Shown: positions 29,142 through 39,130, counted from the stretch's first letter. The stretch is DNA of 64,000 nt from Ancylobacter crimeensis (GCF_023016805.1 NZ_JALKCH010000004.1:310001-374000); one strand, 5' to 3'. A program made the numbers and translations. The notes: a model not told the origin generated them from the sequence alone.

Positions 29142-30427
29142 GCTTCGACCTGCTGCTTCGCAATGCGGTGCTACCCGATGGGCGCACCGTCGACATCGGT
29201 TGCACCGGGGGCAAGATCGCCGCGCTCGATCGCTCGATCGCCGCCGAAGCGGGGCGCGTGATCGACGCCGGCGGGCATCTGGTCACGCCGCCCTTCGTCG
29301 ATGTGCATTTCCATATGGATGCGACGCTTTCGCTCGGCCTGCCGCGCATGAACCAGTCAGGCACGCTGCTGGAAGGCATCGCATTGTGGGGCGAACTCAA
29401 GCCTTTGCTCATTCATGAAGCGGTGATCAAGCGCGCGTTGCGCTATTGCGACCTCGCGGTGAGCCAGGGCCTGCTTGCGATCCGCAGCCATGTGGACGTT
29501 TGCGACGACCGGCTGCTTGCCGTCGAGGCGCTCCTGGAGGTGAAGGAGCGCATCAAGGACTATATCGACCTGCAACTGGTGGCTTTTCCGCAGGACGGCT
29601 ACTACCGCTCCCCGACTGCCGCGGCAAACCTTCAGCGTGCGCTCGACATGGGCGTCGATGTGGTGGGGGGCATTCCTCATTTCGAGCGGACGATGGCCGA
29701 TGGAGCAGCCTCCCTGAAGGCCGTATGCGAGATCGCTGCGGCACGCGGGCTGAGGGTCGACATCCATTGCGACGAAAGCGACGACCCGATGTCGCGCCAC
29801 ATCGAGGCGCTGGCTTATGAGACGCAGCGGCTCGGTCTTGGCGGGCGTGTCGCCGGGTCGCATCTGACCTCGATGCACAGCATGGATAATTACTATGCCT
29901 CCAAGCTCATTCCGCTGATTGCGGAAGCTGGCGTCCATGCCATCGCCAACCCGCTGATCAACATCACGCTGCAGGGCCGGCACGACACGTATCCCAAGCG
30001 CCGCGGCATGACGCGGGTGCCGGAATTGCGGGCGGCCGGCGTAAATGTGGCCTTTGGCCATGACTGTGTGATGGATCCCTGGTACTCGCTCGGCTCCGGA
30101 GACATGCTGGATGTGGCGCATATGGCGCTGCATGTGGGGCAGATGACGTCCCGCGAGGCGATGCGCTGGTGTCTCGAGGCAGTGACCGTAAATCCGGCCC
30201 GCATCATGGGGCTGGAGGGCTATGGTCTTGAACCGGGCTGCAATGCAGATTTCGTCGTGCTGCAGGCTGCTGATCCCATCGAGGCCATCCGTCTGAAGGC
30301 GACCCGGCTCTACGTTGTGCGGCGGGGCAAGGTGATCGCCGAGACGCAGCCGCGACGGTCCCGGCTGGCAATCGAAGGGCGGCCTGCCGAGGTCGATCCG
30401 AGCACTTATGCGCCGCGTGACGCCTGA
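29138..30427 (+). CDS. codA: Cytosine deaminase
   Basis: A 429-residue amidohydrolase very close to CodA. Metal and catalytic motifs are VDVHFHMDATLS (HxH), IRSHVDV, VDIHCDESDD (His and Glu) and FGHDCVMDPWYSLGSGDML (Asp). It also shares NPLINITLQGRHDTYPKRRGMTRV. It converts cytosine to uracil plus ammonia, or acts on related bases such as isoguanine or creatinine in divergent members. Its coupling to the BMP-type importer suggests that imported pyrimidines are used as a nitrogen source. Confidence 0.9.
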   Translation: MSFDLLLRNAVLPDGRTVDIGCTGGKIAALDRSIAAEAGRVIDAGGHLVTPPFVDVHFHMDATLSLGLPRMNQSGTLLEGIALWGELKPLLIHEAVIKRALRYCDLAVSQGLLAIRSHVDVCDDRLLAVEALLEVKERIKDYIDLQLVAFPQDGYYRSPTAAANLQRALDMGVDVVGGIPHFERTMADGAASLKAVCEIAAARGLRVDIHCDESDDPMSRHIEALAYETQRLGLGGRVAGSHLTSMHSMDNYYASKLIPLIAEAGVHAIANPLINITLQGRHDTYPKRRGMTRVPELRAAGVNVAFGHDCVMDPWYSLGSGDMLDVAHMALHVGQMTSREAMRWCLEAVTVNPARIMGLEGYGLEPGCNADFVVLQAADPIEAIRLKATRLYVVRRGKVIAETQPRRSRLAIEGRPAEVDPSTYAPRDA

Positions 30428-30531
30428 GTACTCGCTGACGTGCACATTCGGCGACGTTGCGGAATGATGTGTTTGCTCACGACGCCTGATAAGGAGCATT
30501 CTCGTCTGGATAACCGCGATACCCTTTCACG

Positions 30532-32607
30532 ATGTCAAGCAGTTTCACCTCCGGCGGCAAGGCTGAGCTACCTGTGTTCCGTCCGGAGGGGCTCGAACTG
30601 TTGCGCCGTCCTGTCTGGGTCTTGCATCTCGGCACATTTCATAAGGTATTCGCGAACGCTGCGGCTTTGGTTCTTTGGAAAGCGGAAACGCGCGAGGAAC
30701 TCTTCGAGCGTGACTACCGGCCTCATTCGGCCGCGATTCGGAAACGCCTCGGTGACCTCAGTGTCCGGATCGCGGCAGGTGAGATCGTATCCGAACGCTG
30801 GACATTCTATCCGCAGGGCGAGGCGGTGCATGTCGATTGCGTGATGAGCGGCGTCAGACTGCCGGACGGCGCCGTGGGGATGCTCTCGGAGGCGGCAGCC
30901 AGCGAAGTCGGTCCCGATGACCTTCGCGGCGTCGAGGCGCTGCGCCATACCAGCGTGTGTGTCACGCTGTTCGACACGCAAGGGCTGCCGCTCTTCTACA
31001 ATCCCGCGGCCGGAATATCCTACGGCGACGTCGACCGGACATTCGTGGAACGGTTTGCGAACCGCGCCGAGGGCGAGATGATCTGGGCGCGTATGCTGGG
31101 CCGCATCGCTAGCGTGCAGGATCCTTTCATGACGAGCGAGGAGGCTGGCGATTTCGCCATGATCACCTCCTCTGGCCGCCGCTGGCATCGCCTCCACGCA
31201 CTGGCCACCATCGATCCGCTCATGAGCCAGCCGGCGATCCTGGTGAATGAACGCGATATCACAGAGCAGGTGGCTGCGCGCGAAAGGGTCGAGTATCTGG
31301 CGGCCCACGACGTGGTGACCGGGCTTGCAAACCGGGCGGAATACAACGAACGCCTCGGGCTGGAGGTGCGGCAGCGCCCGGGTGCCGGGGGCGCGCTGCT
31401 TCTGGTCGATCTCGATGACTTCAAGTCGATCAACGACACATTCGGCCATGGGGCGGGCGACGCCGTGCTGCGCGAAGTGGGCCTGCGGCTGTCGGCGGTC
31501 ACGCGACCGGGTGAACTTGCGGCCCGGCTTGGCGGCGATGAGTTCTCGCTCATCCTCCCCGGTGTTGCGACGAGCGATACGGTCAGCACCCGCGCGGAGG
31601 AGATCCTGCTGCGGCTGCGGTATCCGGTGTTCGTTTCAACGGCAAGCGGGCCGGGCATTCCGGTCACCGTAGGGGCCAGCATTGGTGCCGCGATCTGGCC
31701 CGATGACGGGAAGACCCCCGAAATTCTGCAACGAAATGCCGATCTCGCGCTCTACGCCGCCAAGAGCGAGGATGGGCTCGACTTCCGTTGCTTCGACCGG
31801 AACATGCGCCACGCGGCGGAGGAGCAGCGTGAACTCGTCGAACAACTGGGGCGGGCTCTCGCACGGCGGCAGTTCGAGGTGCATTTTCAGCCGCTGATCT
31901 CGCTTCACGAGCGCATCGTTGCGGGGCTGGAGGCCCTCGTGCGCTGGCGTCATCCCGTGCGCGGCCTGCTGTCACCCGCCCGTTTCATTCATCTCGCCGA
32001 GTCTGCGGGCTTTCTGCCGAGCATCGGCGCCATGGTGCTGGAGGAGGCCTGCGCCCGCCTGAGCGAATGGCGGGGATTGGGGCTCGATCCGGGGCGCGTC
32101 GCCGTCAATCTCAGCGCGAGCCAACTGCGCGACCGCAATCTGCCTCGCTTCGTGCTCGACACCACGATGAAGCATGGGCTCACACCCGATCGGATTGAGC
32201 TCGAGGTCCCGGAGACGGTGACGCTCGGACGCGCGGGCGAGAATGCGATCGGGATTCTGTCCGACCTGCGTTCGCTTGGTTTCAGCATCGCGCTTGACGA
32301 TTTCGGAACCGGCTATGCCTCGCTCACGCATCTGCGTCGCTTGCCGGTGGACAAGATCAAGATCGACCTGTCCTTCATTGCCGGCATGAGCGGGAACGCG
32401 GCCGATCTTGCGATCGTCCGCGCCATGGTCAATCTCGGCCACGACCTCGGCATGACGGTTCTTGCTGAAGGTATCGAGACCGAGGAGCAGGCCGACCTGC
32501 TGGTGAAGCTCGGTTGCGACGAGGTTCAGGGCTTCCTGTTCGGACGGCCGATGCCGGCTGAAGGGTTGCTCGCATGGTTGCGACAACGCCAGGTGACGGA
32601 ATGCTGA
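30532..32607 (+). CDS. PAS-GGDEF-EAL cyclic-di-GMP signalling protein
   Basis: A 691-residue soluble protein. Residues 1-240 contain two PAS-like sensor regions (WVLHLGTFHKVFANAAAL; VCVTLFDTQGLPLFYNPAAG). The GGDEF domain (about 260-420) has intact LGGDEFSLIL and an inhibitory-site variant, RPGE for the usual RxxD. The EAL domain (about 440-685) has EALVRWRHP, NLSASQLRD, DDFGTGYASL, KIKIDLSFI and EGIETEEQ, so both diguanylate cyclase and phosphodiesterase sites look intact. No transmembrane segment was seen, so it senses cytosolic signals. The ribosome site is weak and the start somewhat uncertain. Confidence 0.92.
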   Translation: MSSSFTSGGKAELPVFRPEGLELLRRPVWVLHLGTFHKVFANAAALVLWKAETREELFERDYRPHSAAIRKRLGDLSVRIAAGEIVSERWTFYPQGEAVHVDCVMSGVRLPDGAVGMLSEAAASEVGPDDLRGVEALRHTSVCVTLFDTQGLPLFYNPAAGISYGDVDRTFVERFANRAEGEMIWARMLGRIASVQDPFMTSEEAGDFAMITSSGRRWHRLHALATIDPLMSQPAILVNERDITEQVAARERVEYLAAHDVVTGLANRAEYNERLGLEVRQRPGAGGALLLVDLDDFKSINDTFGHGAGDAVLREVGLRLSAVTRPGELAARLGGDEFSLILPGVATSDTVSTRAEEILLRLRYPVFVSTASGPGIPVTVGASIGAAIWPDDGKTPEILQRNADLALYAAKSEDGLDFRCFDRNMRHAAEEQRELVEQLGRALARRQFEVHFQPLISLHERIVAGLEALVRWRHPVRGLLSPARFIHLAESAGFLPSIGAMVLEEACARLSEWRGLGLDPGRVAVNLSASQLRDRNLPRFVLDTTMKHGLTPDRIELEVPETVTLGRAGENAIGILSDLRSLGFSIALDDFGTGYASLTHLRRLPVDKIKIDLSFIAGMSGNAADLAIVRAMVNLGHDLGMTVLAEGIETEEQADLLVKLGCDEVQGFLFGRPMPAEGLLAWLRQRQVTEC

Positions 32608-32614
32608 TCACGCC

Positions 32615-33079
32615 TCAGCGCGCAGATGCCGGAAGACCGAAGACTCGATCGAAGCCCAGATTGAACAGGAACGTATAAACGAGAAAGAACACGACGAGCG
32701 TGAGGTCGTACATCAGTGCTTCGATCAGTGTCACGCCCAGCCACCAGGCGAAAAGCGGCACGATCAGCGCTGTCAGGCCAAGTTCGAAGCCGGCCGCGTG
32801 AGCAAGCCTTCTGGCAAGGCTACGCCCACGCACCACCTGCCGCGCCTCCCATGCCTCGAAAACGGCATTGAAGGCGAAGTTCCAAGCCACGGCGATCCCC
32901 GACGTGATCGCGGTCACGGGGCCGGTTTCCGCGACTGGCGCCCCTGACAACAGCGTGAGGCCGAGGCTCGCGAGGATGATCGCCAGAGCCTCGAACACCA
33001 CCACATAGATCAGGCGTCGGAGCCAGGGATTGAGGGGCGGGCGCTCGGGCCGCGCGCCCATATCGGCACTCTGGCTCAT
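32615..33079 (-). CDS. PACE-family efflux transporter (bacterial transmembrane pair domain)
   Basis: A 154-residue protein with four transmembrane helices in two repeats. Typical BTP-domain segments are RRLIYVVVFEALAIILASLGLTLLSG, AVAWNFAFNAVFEAWE, the matching second repeat HAAGFELGLTALIVPLFAWWLG, and YDLTLVVFFLVYTFLFNLGFDRVFG. PACE pumps such as AceI export chlorhexidine or short diamines using the proton gradient. It lies 7 bases downstream of the MBL-fold gene on the same strand. Confidence 0.9.
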   Translation of the reverse strand: MSQSADMGARPERPPLNPWLRRLIYVVVFEALAIILASLGLTLLSGAPVAETGPVTAITSGIAVAWNFAFNAVFEAWEARQVVRGRSLARRLAHAAGFELGLTALIVPLFAWWLGVTLIEALMYDLTLVVFFLVYTFLFNLGFDRVFGLPASAR

Positions 33080-33086
33080 GTCTCTT

Positions 33087-33722
33087 TCACCGGAGGAAGG
33101 GATTCGACTGCTTCTCGGCGCCGATCGTCGAGGTGGCGCCGTGGCCCGGCAGGATGCCGACCGCGTCACCCAACGTCAGCAGCTTCTTGCGGATGCCGTC
33201 GATGAGCAACTCGGGATCGCCATAGGGGAAATCGGTGCGGCCGACCGAGCGCTGGAACAGCGTGTCGCCCACGATTGCAAAATTGTTGGCGCGGTTGAAC
33301 AGCACGACATGGCCCGGCGTGTGACCTGGCACGTGCAGCACCTCGAAGGTGAAGCCTCCGATATCCACGCTGTCGCCTTCCTTGAGCCAGCGCGACGGCG
33401 TGACGACACGCCCGGGGATGCCGGTGCGGGCGCCGGCAGTCGGCAGGTCGTTAAGCAAGAAGGCATCCGCCTCGTGGGGGCCTTCGACCGGTACCTTCAG
33501 TTTCTCGGCAAGCTCGGCGGCACCCCCCGCATGGTCGATGTGGCCATGGGTGAGCACGATCTTTTCGACATTGACCTCGATCTCGTCGAGGGCAGCCAGA
33601 ATGCGATCGAGATCACCGCCCGGATCGATGACCGCGCCCCTCTTCGTCTTCTCGTCCCATACGATCGAACAGTTCTGCTGGAAGGGGGTCACGGGGACGA
33701 CGGCGATCTTCAGTTCCGGCAT
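33087..33722 (-). CDS. MBL-fold metallohydrolase (glyoxalase II-like)
   Basis: 211 residues with the metallo-beta-lactamase signature THGHIDHAGG, further metal ligands in VPGHTPGHV, GDTLF and GHGATSTIG, and YcbL/GloB-like spacing. It is a type II glyoxalase-like thioesterase. GAGGT precedes the ATG at 33722. The same frame stays open a further 1.7 kb antisense to lepA, which is a composition artefact. It is divergent from lepA. Confidence 0.9.
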   Translation of the reverse strand: MPELKIAVVPVTPFQQNCSIVWDEKTKRGAVIDPGGDLDRILAALDEIEVNVEKIVLTHGHIDHAGGAAELAEKLKVPVEGPHEADAFLLNDLPTAGARTGIPGRVVTPSRWLKEGDSVDIGGFTFEVLHVPGHTPGHVVLFNRANNFAIVGDTLFQRSVGRTDFPYGDPELLIDGIRKKLLTLGDAVGILPGHGATSTIGAEKQSNPFLR

Positions 33723-33848
33723 GATGACCTCGCTTCCTGGCGGCTCCGCTGCGGGAGGGGGACTTTTAACGATTGCCATGTCGATCGCAAGGTGCGGGAA
33801 GGGCTGCCGCGCTTGTAGCGCCGCCGGGCCGATGCTATCCCGCGCGGC

Positions 33849-35654
33849 ATGAGCACCAAGCCGATCGACAACATCCGCAACTTCTCCATCGTGGCCCACA
33901 TCGACCACGGGAAGTCGACCCTTGCCGACCGGCTGATCCAGCAGACGGGCGGGCTGTCCGAGCGGGAGATGACCGAACAGGTGCTCGACAGCATGGACAT
34001 CGAGCGTGAGCGCGGCATCACCATCAAGGCGCAGACGGTGCGGCTCTCCTACCGCGCGCATGACGGCAAGGACTATGTGCTCAACCTCATAGACACGCCC
34101 GGCCATGTCGACTTCGCCTATGAGGTGAACCGCTCGCTCGCCGCCGTGGAAGGCTCGCTCCTCGTCGTGGACGCCTCGCAGGGCGTCGAGGCGCAGACGC
34201 TGGCCAATGTCTACCAGGCCATCGACAACAATCACGAGATCGTGCCGGTCCTCAACAAGGTGGACCTGCCTGCCGCCGAACCTGACAAGGTGAAGGCCCA
34301 GATCGAGGACGTGATCGGTCTCGATGCGTCCGACGCCGTGCTCATTTCCGCCAAGACCGGCCTCGGTATTCCCGACGTGCTGGAGGCGATCGTCACCCGC
34401 CTGCCGCCGCCGAAGGGCGACCGCGACGCCCCGCTCAAGGCTCTTCTGGTCGATAGCTGGTACGACGTCTATCTGGGTGTCGTCGTGCTGGTGCGCATCG
34501 TCGACGGCGTGCTGAAGAAGGGGCAGCGCATCAAGATGATGGGCTCTGGCGCGGTCTACGACATCGATCGCGTTGGTGTGTTCACCCCGAAGATGGTGAC
34601 GTTCGAGAGCCTCGGGCCGGGCGAGATCGGCTTCCTCACCGGCTCGATCAAGGAAGTGGCCGACACCCGTGTCGGCGACACCATCACCGAAGAAAAGCGC
34701 CCGACCGCCGAGGCGTTGCCCGGCTTCAAGCCGGCGCAGCCGGTGGTGTTCTGCGGCCTGTTCCCGGTCGATGCCGCCGACTTCGAGGATCTGCGCGCGG
34801 CCATGGGCAAGCTGCGCCTGAACGACGCCAGTTTCTCCTTCGAAATGGAGACCTCTGCGGCGCTCGGCTTTGGTTTCCGCTGCGGCTTCCTCGGCCTGCT
34901 GCATCTGGAGATCATTCAGGAACGGCTGGAACGCGAGTTCAATCTCGACCTGATCGCGACCGCGCCATCGGTCATCTACGAGATCGAGATGAATGACGGC
35001 TCGGTGATCGAGCTGCACAATCCCGCCGACATGCCGGACGTGGTGAAGATCAAGGAGATCCGCGAGCCGTGGATCCGCGCGACAATCCTCACGCCGGACG
35101 ATTATCTTGGCGCAGTGCTGAAGCTCTGCCAGGACCGCCGTGGCAACCAGATCGAACTCACCTATGTCGGCTCGCGGGCTATGGTTACCTATGACTTGCC
35201 GCTGAACGAGGTGGTGTTCGACTTCTATGATCGTCTGAAGTCGATCTCGAAGGGCTATGCCTCCTTCGATTATCAGATCACCGAATATCGGCCGGGCGAT
35301 CTCGTGAAGATGTCGATCCTCGTCAATGCCGAGCCGGTCGATGCACTCTCGATGCTGGTGCATCGTACGCGCGCGGAATTCCGTGGTCGGGCGATGTGTG
35401 AAAAGCTGAAGGACCTGATTCCCCAGCATCTCTTCCAGATCCCGATCCAGGCAGCGATCGGCGCCAAGATCATCGCGCGCGAAACCATCCGGGCGCTGCG
35501 CAAGGATGTCACGGCGAAGTGCTATGGCGGTGACATTACCCGCAAGCGCAAGCTTCTGGAGAAGCAGAAGGAAGGCAAGAAGAAGATGCGGCAGTTCGGC
35601 AAGGTCGAAATCCCGCAGGAGGCCTTCATCGCCGCATTGAAGGTTGACGACTGA
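33849..35654 (+). CDS. lepA: Elongation factor 4 (back-translocating GTPase LepA)
   Basis: 601 residues, the normal LepA length. Motifs: G1 [13 protein letters not shown] (residues 16-28), G2 region [14 protein letters not shown]3 DTPGHVDF, and G4 NKVDLP. The C-terminal LepA-specific domain holds [41 protein letters not shown]. It binds stalled or mis-translocated ribosomes. The start matches the family N-terminus ([18 protein letters not shown]). Confidence 0.97.
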   Translation: MSTKPIDNIRNFSIVAHIDHGKSTLADRLIQQTGGLSEREMTEQVLDSMDIERERGITIKAQTVRLSYRAHDGKDYVLNLIDTPGHVDFAYEVNRSLAAVEGSLLVVDASQGVEAQTLANVYQAIDNNHEIVPVLNKVDLPAAEPDKVKAQIEDVIGLDASDAVLISAKTGLGIPDVLEAIVTRLPPPKGDRDAPLKALLVDSWYDVYLGVVVLVRIVDGVLKKGQRIKMMGSGAVYDIDRVGVFTPKMVTFESLGPGEIGFLTGSIKEVADTRVGDTITEEKRPTAEALPGFKPAQPVVFCGLFPVDAADFEDLRAAMGKLRLNDASFSFEMETSAALGFGFRCGFLGLLHLEIIQERLEREFNLDLIATAPSVIYEIEMNDGSVIELHNPADMPDVVKIKEIREPWIRATILTPDDYLGAVLKLCQDRRGNQIELTYVGSRAMVTYDLPLNEVVFDFYDRLKSISKGYASFDYQITEYRPGDLVKMSILVNAEPVDALSMLVHRTRAEFRGRAMCEKLKDLIPQHLFQIPIQAAIGAKIIARETIRALRKDVTAKCYGGDITRKRKLLEKQKEGKKKMRQFGKVEIPQEAFIAALKVDD

Positions 35655-35739
35655 GCGGCGAGCGCCAACTTGTTACCTGCAACGGTGCCGGGGGACGGGG
35701 TTGCCCGCAACGGCTGGTAGCAGGTTCAGGAGGACACGC

Positions 35740-35934
35740 ATGTACAAATTTGAAGTCTACAAGGACAAGGCCGGCGAGTTCCGCTTCCGCTTCAAGGCGT
35801 CCAACGGTGAAACGATGTTCGTTTCCGAAGGCTACAAGGCCAAGGCGTCGGCACTGGGCGCTATCGAATCGATCAAGAAAAACGCACCCGGCGCGGGCAT
35901 CGTCGACCAGACGGTCGAGGAAGCGAAATCCTGA
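35740..35934 (+). CDS. YegP family protein (DUF1508)
   Basis: 64 residues forming a single YegP repeat: KFEVYKDKAGEFRFRFKASNGETMFVSEGYKAKASALGAIESIKKNA. The biochemical role is unknown. The ATG has AGGAGGAC upstream; the frame extending back to 35644 overlaps the lepA end and is not needed. A hairpin terminator follows within 10 bases. Confidence 0.9.
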   Translation: MYKFEVYKDKAGEFRFRFKASNGETMFVSEGYKAKASALGAIESIKKNAPGAGIVDQTVEEAKS

Positions 35935-35941
35935 ACATGAA

Positions 35942-35966
35942 AAGGCCGGGCTCGCTGCCCGGCCTT
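35942..35966. terminator. Hairpin terminator between the YegP and PRC-barrel genes
   Basis: A 9-bp stem (AAGGCCGGG / CCCGGCCTT) with a 7-nt loop lies between convergent genes. No perfect T-run follows on either side, though TTTGGGG and AAA flank it. Confidence 0.65.
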
Positions 35967-35999
35967 CGCCTTTGGGGAACTTCTTCTTTCGCCCCGCCG

Positions 36000-36380
36000 T
36001 CAGATGACGTAGGGCGGCACGTGGTAGTAGTCATTGACCTTGCGGTCCCAATCCGGGTCGTAGCCCGGCTCGTCCGTGGCATGCAGCTTTGGAGCGCCAG
36101 TCAATTGCTCCTCCGTGATGTCGACCACATAGCCGTCCAGCGCCTCGTCATATTTCAGAAGCGACCAGGGCAAAGGATAATAATCCTCGCCGAAGCCAAG
36201 GAAGCCGCCGAAGCTCATCACCGCATAGGCGGTCTGTCCTGTAAGCTTGTCGATCATCACGCGGGCGATGGAACCGATCTTTTCGCCGCTCGGGCGATAG
36301 ACCGCGGTGCCCTCCACCTTGTCGCTGCCGATGAGCGTCATGGTCTCGCGCGACTCGAGATTCTGATGCGACGTCTGCAT
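36000..36380 (-). CDS. PRC-barrel domain protein
   Basis: 126 residues. The PRC-barrel covers about residues 14-85: LIGSDKVEGTAVYRPSGEKIGSIARVMIDKLTGQTAYAVMSFGGFLG then YYPLPWSLLKYD. The Tyr/Asp-rich tail ends YYHVPPYVI. Such stand-alone proteins are common in Hyphomicrobiales and often stress-related; the partner is unknown. GGAGGATC precedes the ATG, and longer frames lack a ribosome site. Confidence 0.88.
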   Translation of the reverse strand: MQTSHQNLESRETMTLIGSDKVEGTAVYRPSGEKIGSIARVMIDKLTGQTAYAVMSFGGFLGFGEDYYPLPWSLLKYDEALDGYVVDITEEQLTGAPKLHATDEPGYDPDWDRKVNDYYHVPPYVI

Positions 36381-36568
36381 GTGTGATCCTCCAATATGGA
36401 CCTGGGGTCGTTGGCGGATGCCATGAAAACGCAACGTTTGCTTAACCCATCCGGTTCCCACTCTGGTCTGTTGCTTCGCCGCGATTCCCTGTGCGCGAGG
36501 GTGCGGCAGGACGCTTGGAGAGCGCGAACGCGGCCTTGATCCGTGCTGACCGCGAGGGAGACAGAACC

Positions 36569-37498
36569 ATGCGCGTGACCTCGTTTCTCGTGGCCGGCTT
36601 CTTGCTGGGCACCACTCTGCCGAGCGCGCAGGCGCAGGATGTCGGAACGCTCGCCCCTCCGCCGCCGGCCCCGGTGCTGATACCCTCAATGGCCGATGCG
36701 ATGCCGGCGAAGCAATTGTTCGGTGCCGTGCGCACGCCGGAACGCGGCGTGCCGCAATCGGTGGGTTTCTATTCCAAGGGCTGTCTCGCCGGTGGCGCAG
36801 CGCTGCCGCTCAACGGGCCGGGCTGGCAAGTTATGCGTGTGTCGCGCGACCGGTTCTGGGGGCATCCCAAGCTGATCGCCTTTCTCCAGCGCCTTGGCGC
36901 GACGGTGCCGCGCGTCTCGCAATGGCCGGGCATTCTCGTAGGCGACATGTCGCAGCCGCGCGGCGGACCCATGCGGACCGGCCACGCGTCCCATCAGATC
37001 GGCCTGGACGCCGACATCTGGCTGACTCCCATGCCGCGTCGCGAGCTCACGCGCGAGGAGCGTGAGACGATGTCGGCAACGATGATTGTGCGGCCCGATC
37101 GGCTCGACATCGACCCGAAGGTCTGGACGCCCTCGCATGTCGCCGTGATCCGCGCCGTCGCTCAGGATCCGGAAGTTGAGCGCGTTCTCGTCAATCCCGC
37201 GATCAAGAAGGCGTTGTGCCGGGATGCGCGTGGTGATCGGAGCTGGCTCCAGAAGGTGCGGCCAAACTGGGGACACGATTATCACATGCATGTGCGGCTC
37301 GGCTGCGCTCCCGGCAGTCCGGAATGCAAGCGGCAGGTGGCGGTGGTCGAAGGCGAGGGGTGTGGTCCCGAACTCGACTGGTGGTTCAGCGACGCCGTGC
37401 TGCACCCCAAGCCGCCTGCGGTGCCTCCGAAGCCGCCGCGGCCCATGATGGTCGCCGATCTCCCCACTGCCTGCCGCGCGGTTCTCTTCGGCCAATGA
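36569..37498 (+). CDS. mepA: Penicillin-insensitive murein endopeptidase
   Basis: 309 residues with a signal peptide (residues 1-22, ending SAQAQ). M74/LAS-type zinc ligands are in HASHQIGLDADIW and GHDYHMHVRLGC. Cysteines in the C-terminal part could form disulfides. MepA cleaves D-Ala-meso-DAP and 3-3 peptide cross-links in the periplasm. GAGGGAG lies 8 bases before the chosen ATG; the upstream frame to 36491 would mask the signal peptide. Confidence 0.93.
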   Translation: MRVTSFLVAGFLLGTTLPSAQAQDVGTLAPPPPAPVLIPSMADAMPAKQLFGAVRTPERGVPQSVGFYSKGCLAGGAALPLNGPGWQVMRVSRDRFWGHPKLIAFLQRLGATVPRVSQWPGILVGDMSQPRGGPMRTGHASHQIGLDADIWLTPMPRRELTREERETMSATMIVRPDRLDIDPKVWTPSHVAVIRAVAQDPEVERVLVNPAIKKALCRDARGDRSWLQKVRPNWGHDYHMHVRLGCAPGSPECKRQVAVVEGEGCGPELDWWFSDAVLHPKPPAVPPKPPRPMMVADLPTACRAVLFGQ

Positions 37499-37507
37499 GT
37501 GCTGCGT

Positions 37508-39130
37508 TCAACGGCGATCCTGAAGGATCATCCGCGCGGCCTTCTCGGCGATCATGATGGTGGGAGAATTGGTGTTGCCGGACACGATGGTCGGCATCAC
37601 CGAGGCGTCGGCAACGCGAAGGCCGTCCACGCCGAACACCCGCAGTCGTTCGTCGACGACCGCAAGCGGATCGGAGGGAAGTCCCATCTTCGCGGTGCCG
37701 ACAGGGTGAAAGATCGTCGTGCCGATGTCGCCCGCTGCCCGGATCAGCGAGGCGTCGTCATTGTCGGTCGTCGGGCCGGGTAGGATCTCGTCCGGCGCAT
37801 AAGGCTTCAGCGCCGGCTGGCCGGCGATACGGCGGGCCATGCGGATGGCATCGGCGGCCGTCCGCCGGTCATCCTCGGTGGACAGATAGTTCGGTGCGAT
37901 CACCGGTGCGGAGACCGGGTCGGCATCACGCAGTCCAAGATGGCCGCGGCTGGTTGGCCGCAACTGGCACACGCTCATTGTGAAGGCAGGAAAATCGTGC
38001 AGCGGTTCGCCGAATTTCGGTAGGGAAAGCGGCTGGACGTGGAATTCGAGGTCGGCTCTCTCGACGTCGCTGCGCGAGCGGGTGAAGATTCCGAGCTGCG
38101 AGGGTGCCATGGTCAACGGACCGCGGCGGCGCAGGGCAAAATCCAGCCCCATCCGCGCTCGCCCCATCCATGAGTGATACTGCTCGTTCAGGGTCGGGAC
38201 GCCGCTCACCCGGTAGATGAGCCGCAGCTGCAAATGGTCCTGCAGATTGGCGCCGACGCCGGGCCGCTCGACGCCGACGGGAATACCGTGCCGCGCGAGC
38301 TCGGCGCCAGGGCCGATCCCCGACAGCATCATCAGTTGCGGACTGCCGATCGCGCCGGCGGACAGGACGATCTCCGCACGTGCGCTCGCCCGGCGATCAG
38401 TGCCACCCTGCCGCCATTCGACGCCCCGGGCGCGACCGCGGTCGATGGCGATGCGGGTCACGAGGCAGCCGGTCTCGACCCTGAGATTGGGTCGGTTCAT
38501 GGCGGGCTTGAGGAAGCCGCGCGCCGCGCTCCAGCGCAGACCGCGCTTCTGGTTCACCTGAAAATACGCCGAACCCTCATTGTCGCCGGTGTTGTAGTCG
38601 GGGATGGGAGCAATGCCGGCCTCCGCTGCCGCGGCGCGCACCGTGTCGAGCAGCGCCCAGCGGAGGCGGGGTGCTTCCACCCGCCACTCGCCGCCAGCCC
38701 CGTGATGGGCCGAGGCGCCGAGGAAGAAGTCTTCATGGCTCTTGAAGATCGGCAACACCTCGTCCCATCCCCAGCCGGACAGGCCGAGCTGTCGCCAGTG
38801 GTCGTAATCCGCGGCCTGCCCGCGCATGTAGATCATGGCGTTGATGGCGGAGGAGCCACCCAGCGTCTTGCCGCGGGGATAGGCGAGGGAACGTCCGTTG
38901 AGGCCCGGTTCCGCCTCGGTCCGGAAGCACCAGTCGGCGCGCGGATTGCCGATGGCGAAGAGATAGCCAACGGGAATGTGGAACCAGATCCAGTTGTCCC
39001 GGCCACCAGCCTCAAGCAAGAGCACCCGGTTGCGCGGATCCGCCGAAAGCCGGTTGGCGAGCACGCACCCCGCCGAACCCGCACCGACGACGATGTAGTC
39101 GTAAGCTTCGGATGCGGCGGAATCTGGCAT
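37508..39130 (-). CDS. GMC-family FAD-dependent oxidoreductase (choline dehydrogenase-like)
   Basis: 540 residues. The Rossmann FAD loop VVGAGSAGCVLANRLS is at residue 15. GMC signature 1 (YPRGKTLGGSSAINAMIYMRG) and signature 2 (GAIGSPQLMMLSGIGP) are present. The C-terminal active-site His lies in FHPVGTAKMG. It oxidises a primary alcohol to an aldehyde; no betaine genes (betB, betI) are nearby, so choline is not supported as substrate. It lies 47 bases downstream of the lytic transglycosylase and convergent with mepA. Confidence 0.92.
   Translation of the reverse strand: MPDSAASEAYDYIVVGAGSAGCVLANRLSADPRNRVLLLEAGGRDNWIWFHIPVGYLFAIGNPRADWCFRTEAEPGLNGRSLAYPRGKTLGGSSAINAMIYMRGQAADYDHWRQLGLSGWGWDEVLPIFKSHEDFFLGASAHHGAGGEWRVEAPRLRWALLDTVRAAAAEAGIAPIPDYNTGDNEGSAYFQVNQKRGLRWSAARGFLKPAMNRPNLRVETGCLVTRIAIDRGRARGVEWRQGGTDRRASARAEIVLSAGAIGSPQLMMLSGIGPGAELARHGIPVGVERPGVGANLQDHLQLRLIYRVSGVPTLNEQYHSWMGRARMGLDFALRRRGPLTMAPSQLGIFTRSRSDVERADLEFHVQPLSLPKFGEPLHDFPAFTMSVCQLRPTSRGHLGLRDADPVSAPVIAPNYLSTEDDRRTAADAIRMARRIAGQPALKPYAPDEILPGPTTDNDDASLIRAAGDIGTTIFHPVGTAKMGLPSDPLAVVDERLRVFGVDGLRVADASVMPTIVSGNTNSPTIMIAEKAARMILQDRR

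Noticed and set aside
33087-35429. Very long open frame on the minus strand, antisense to lepA
   Set aside because: High-GC codon bias keeps the opposite frame open. The only family match is the MBL-fold protein at 33087-33722; the rest has no domain or ribosome site.
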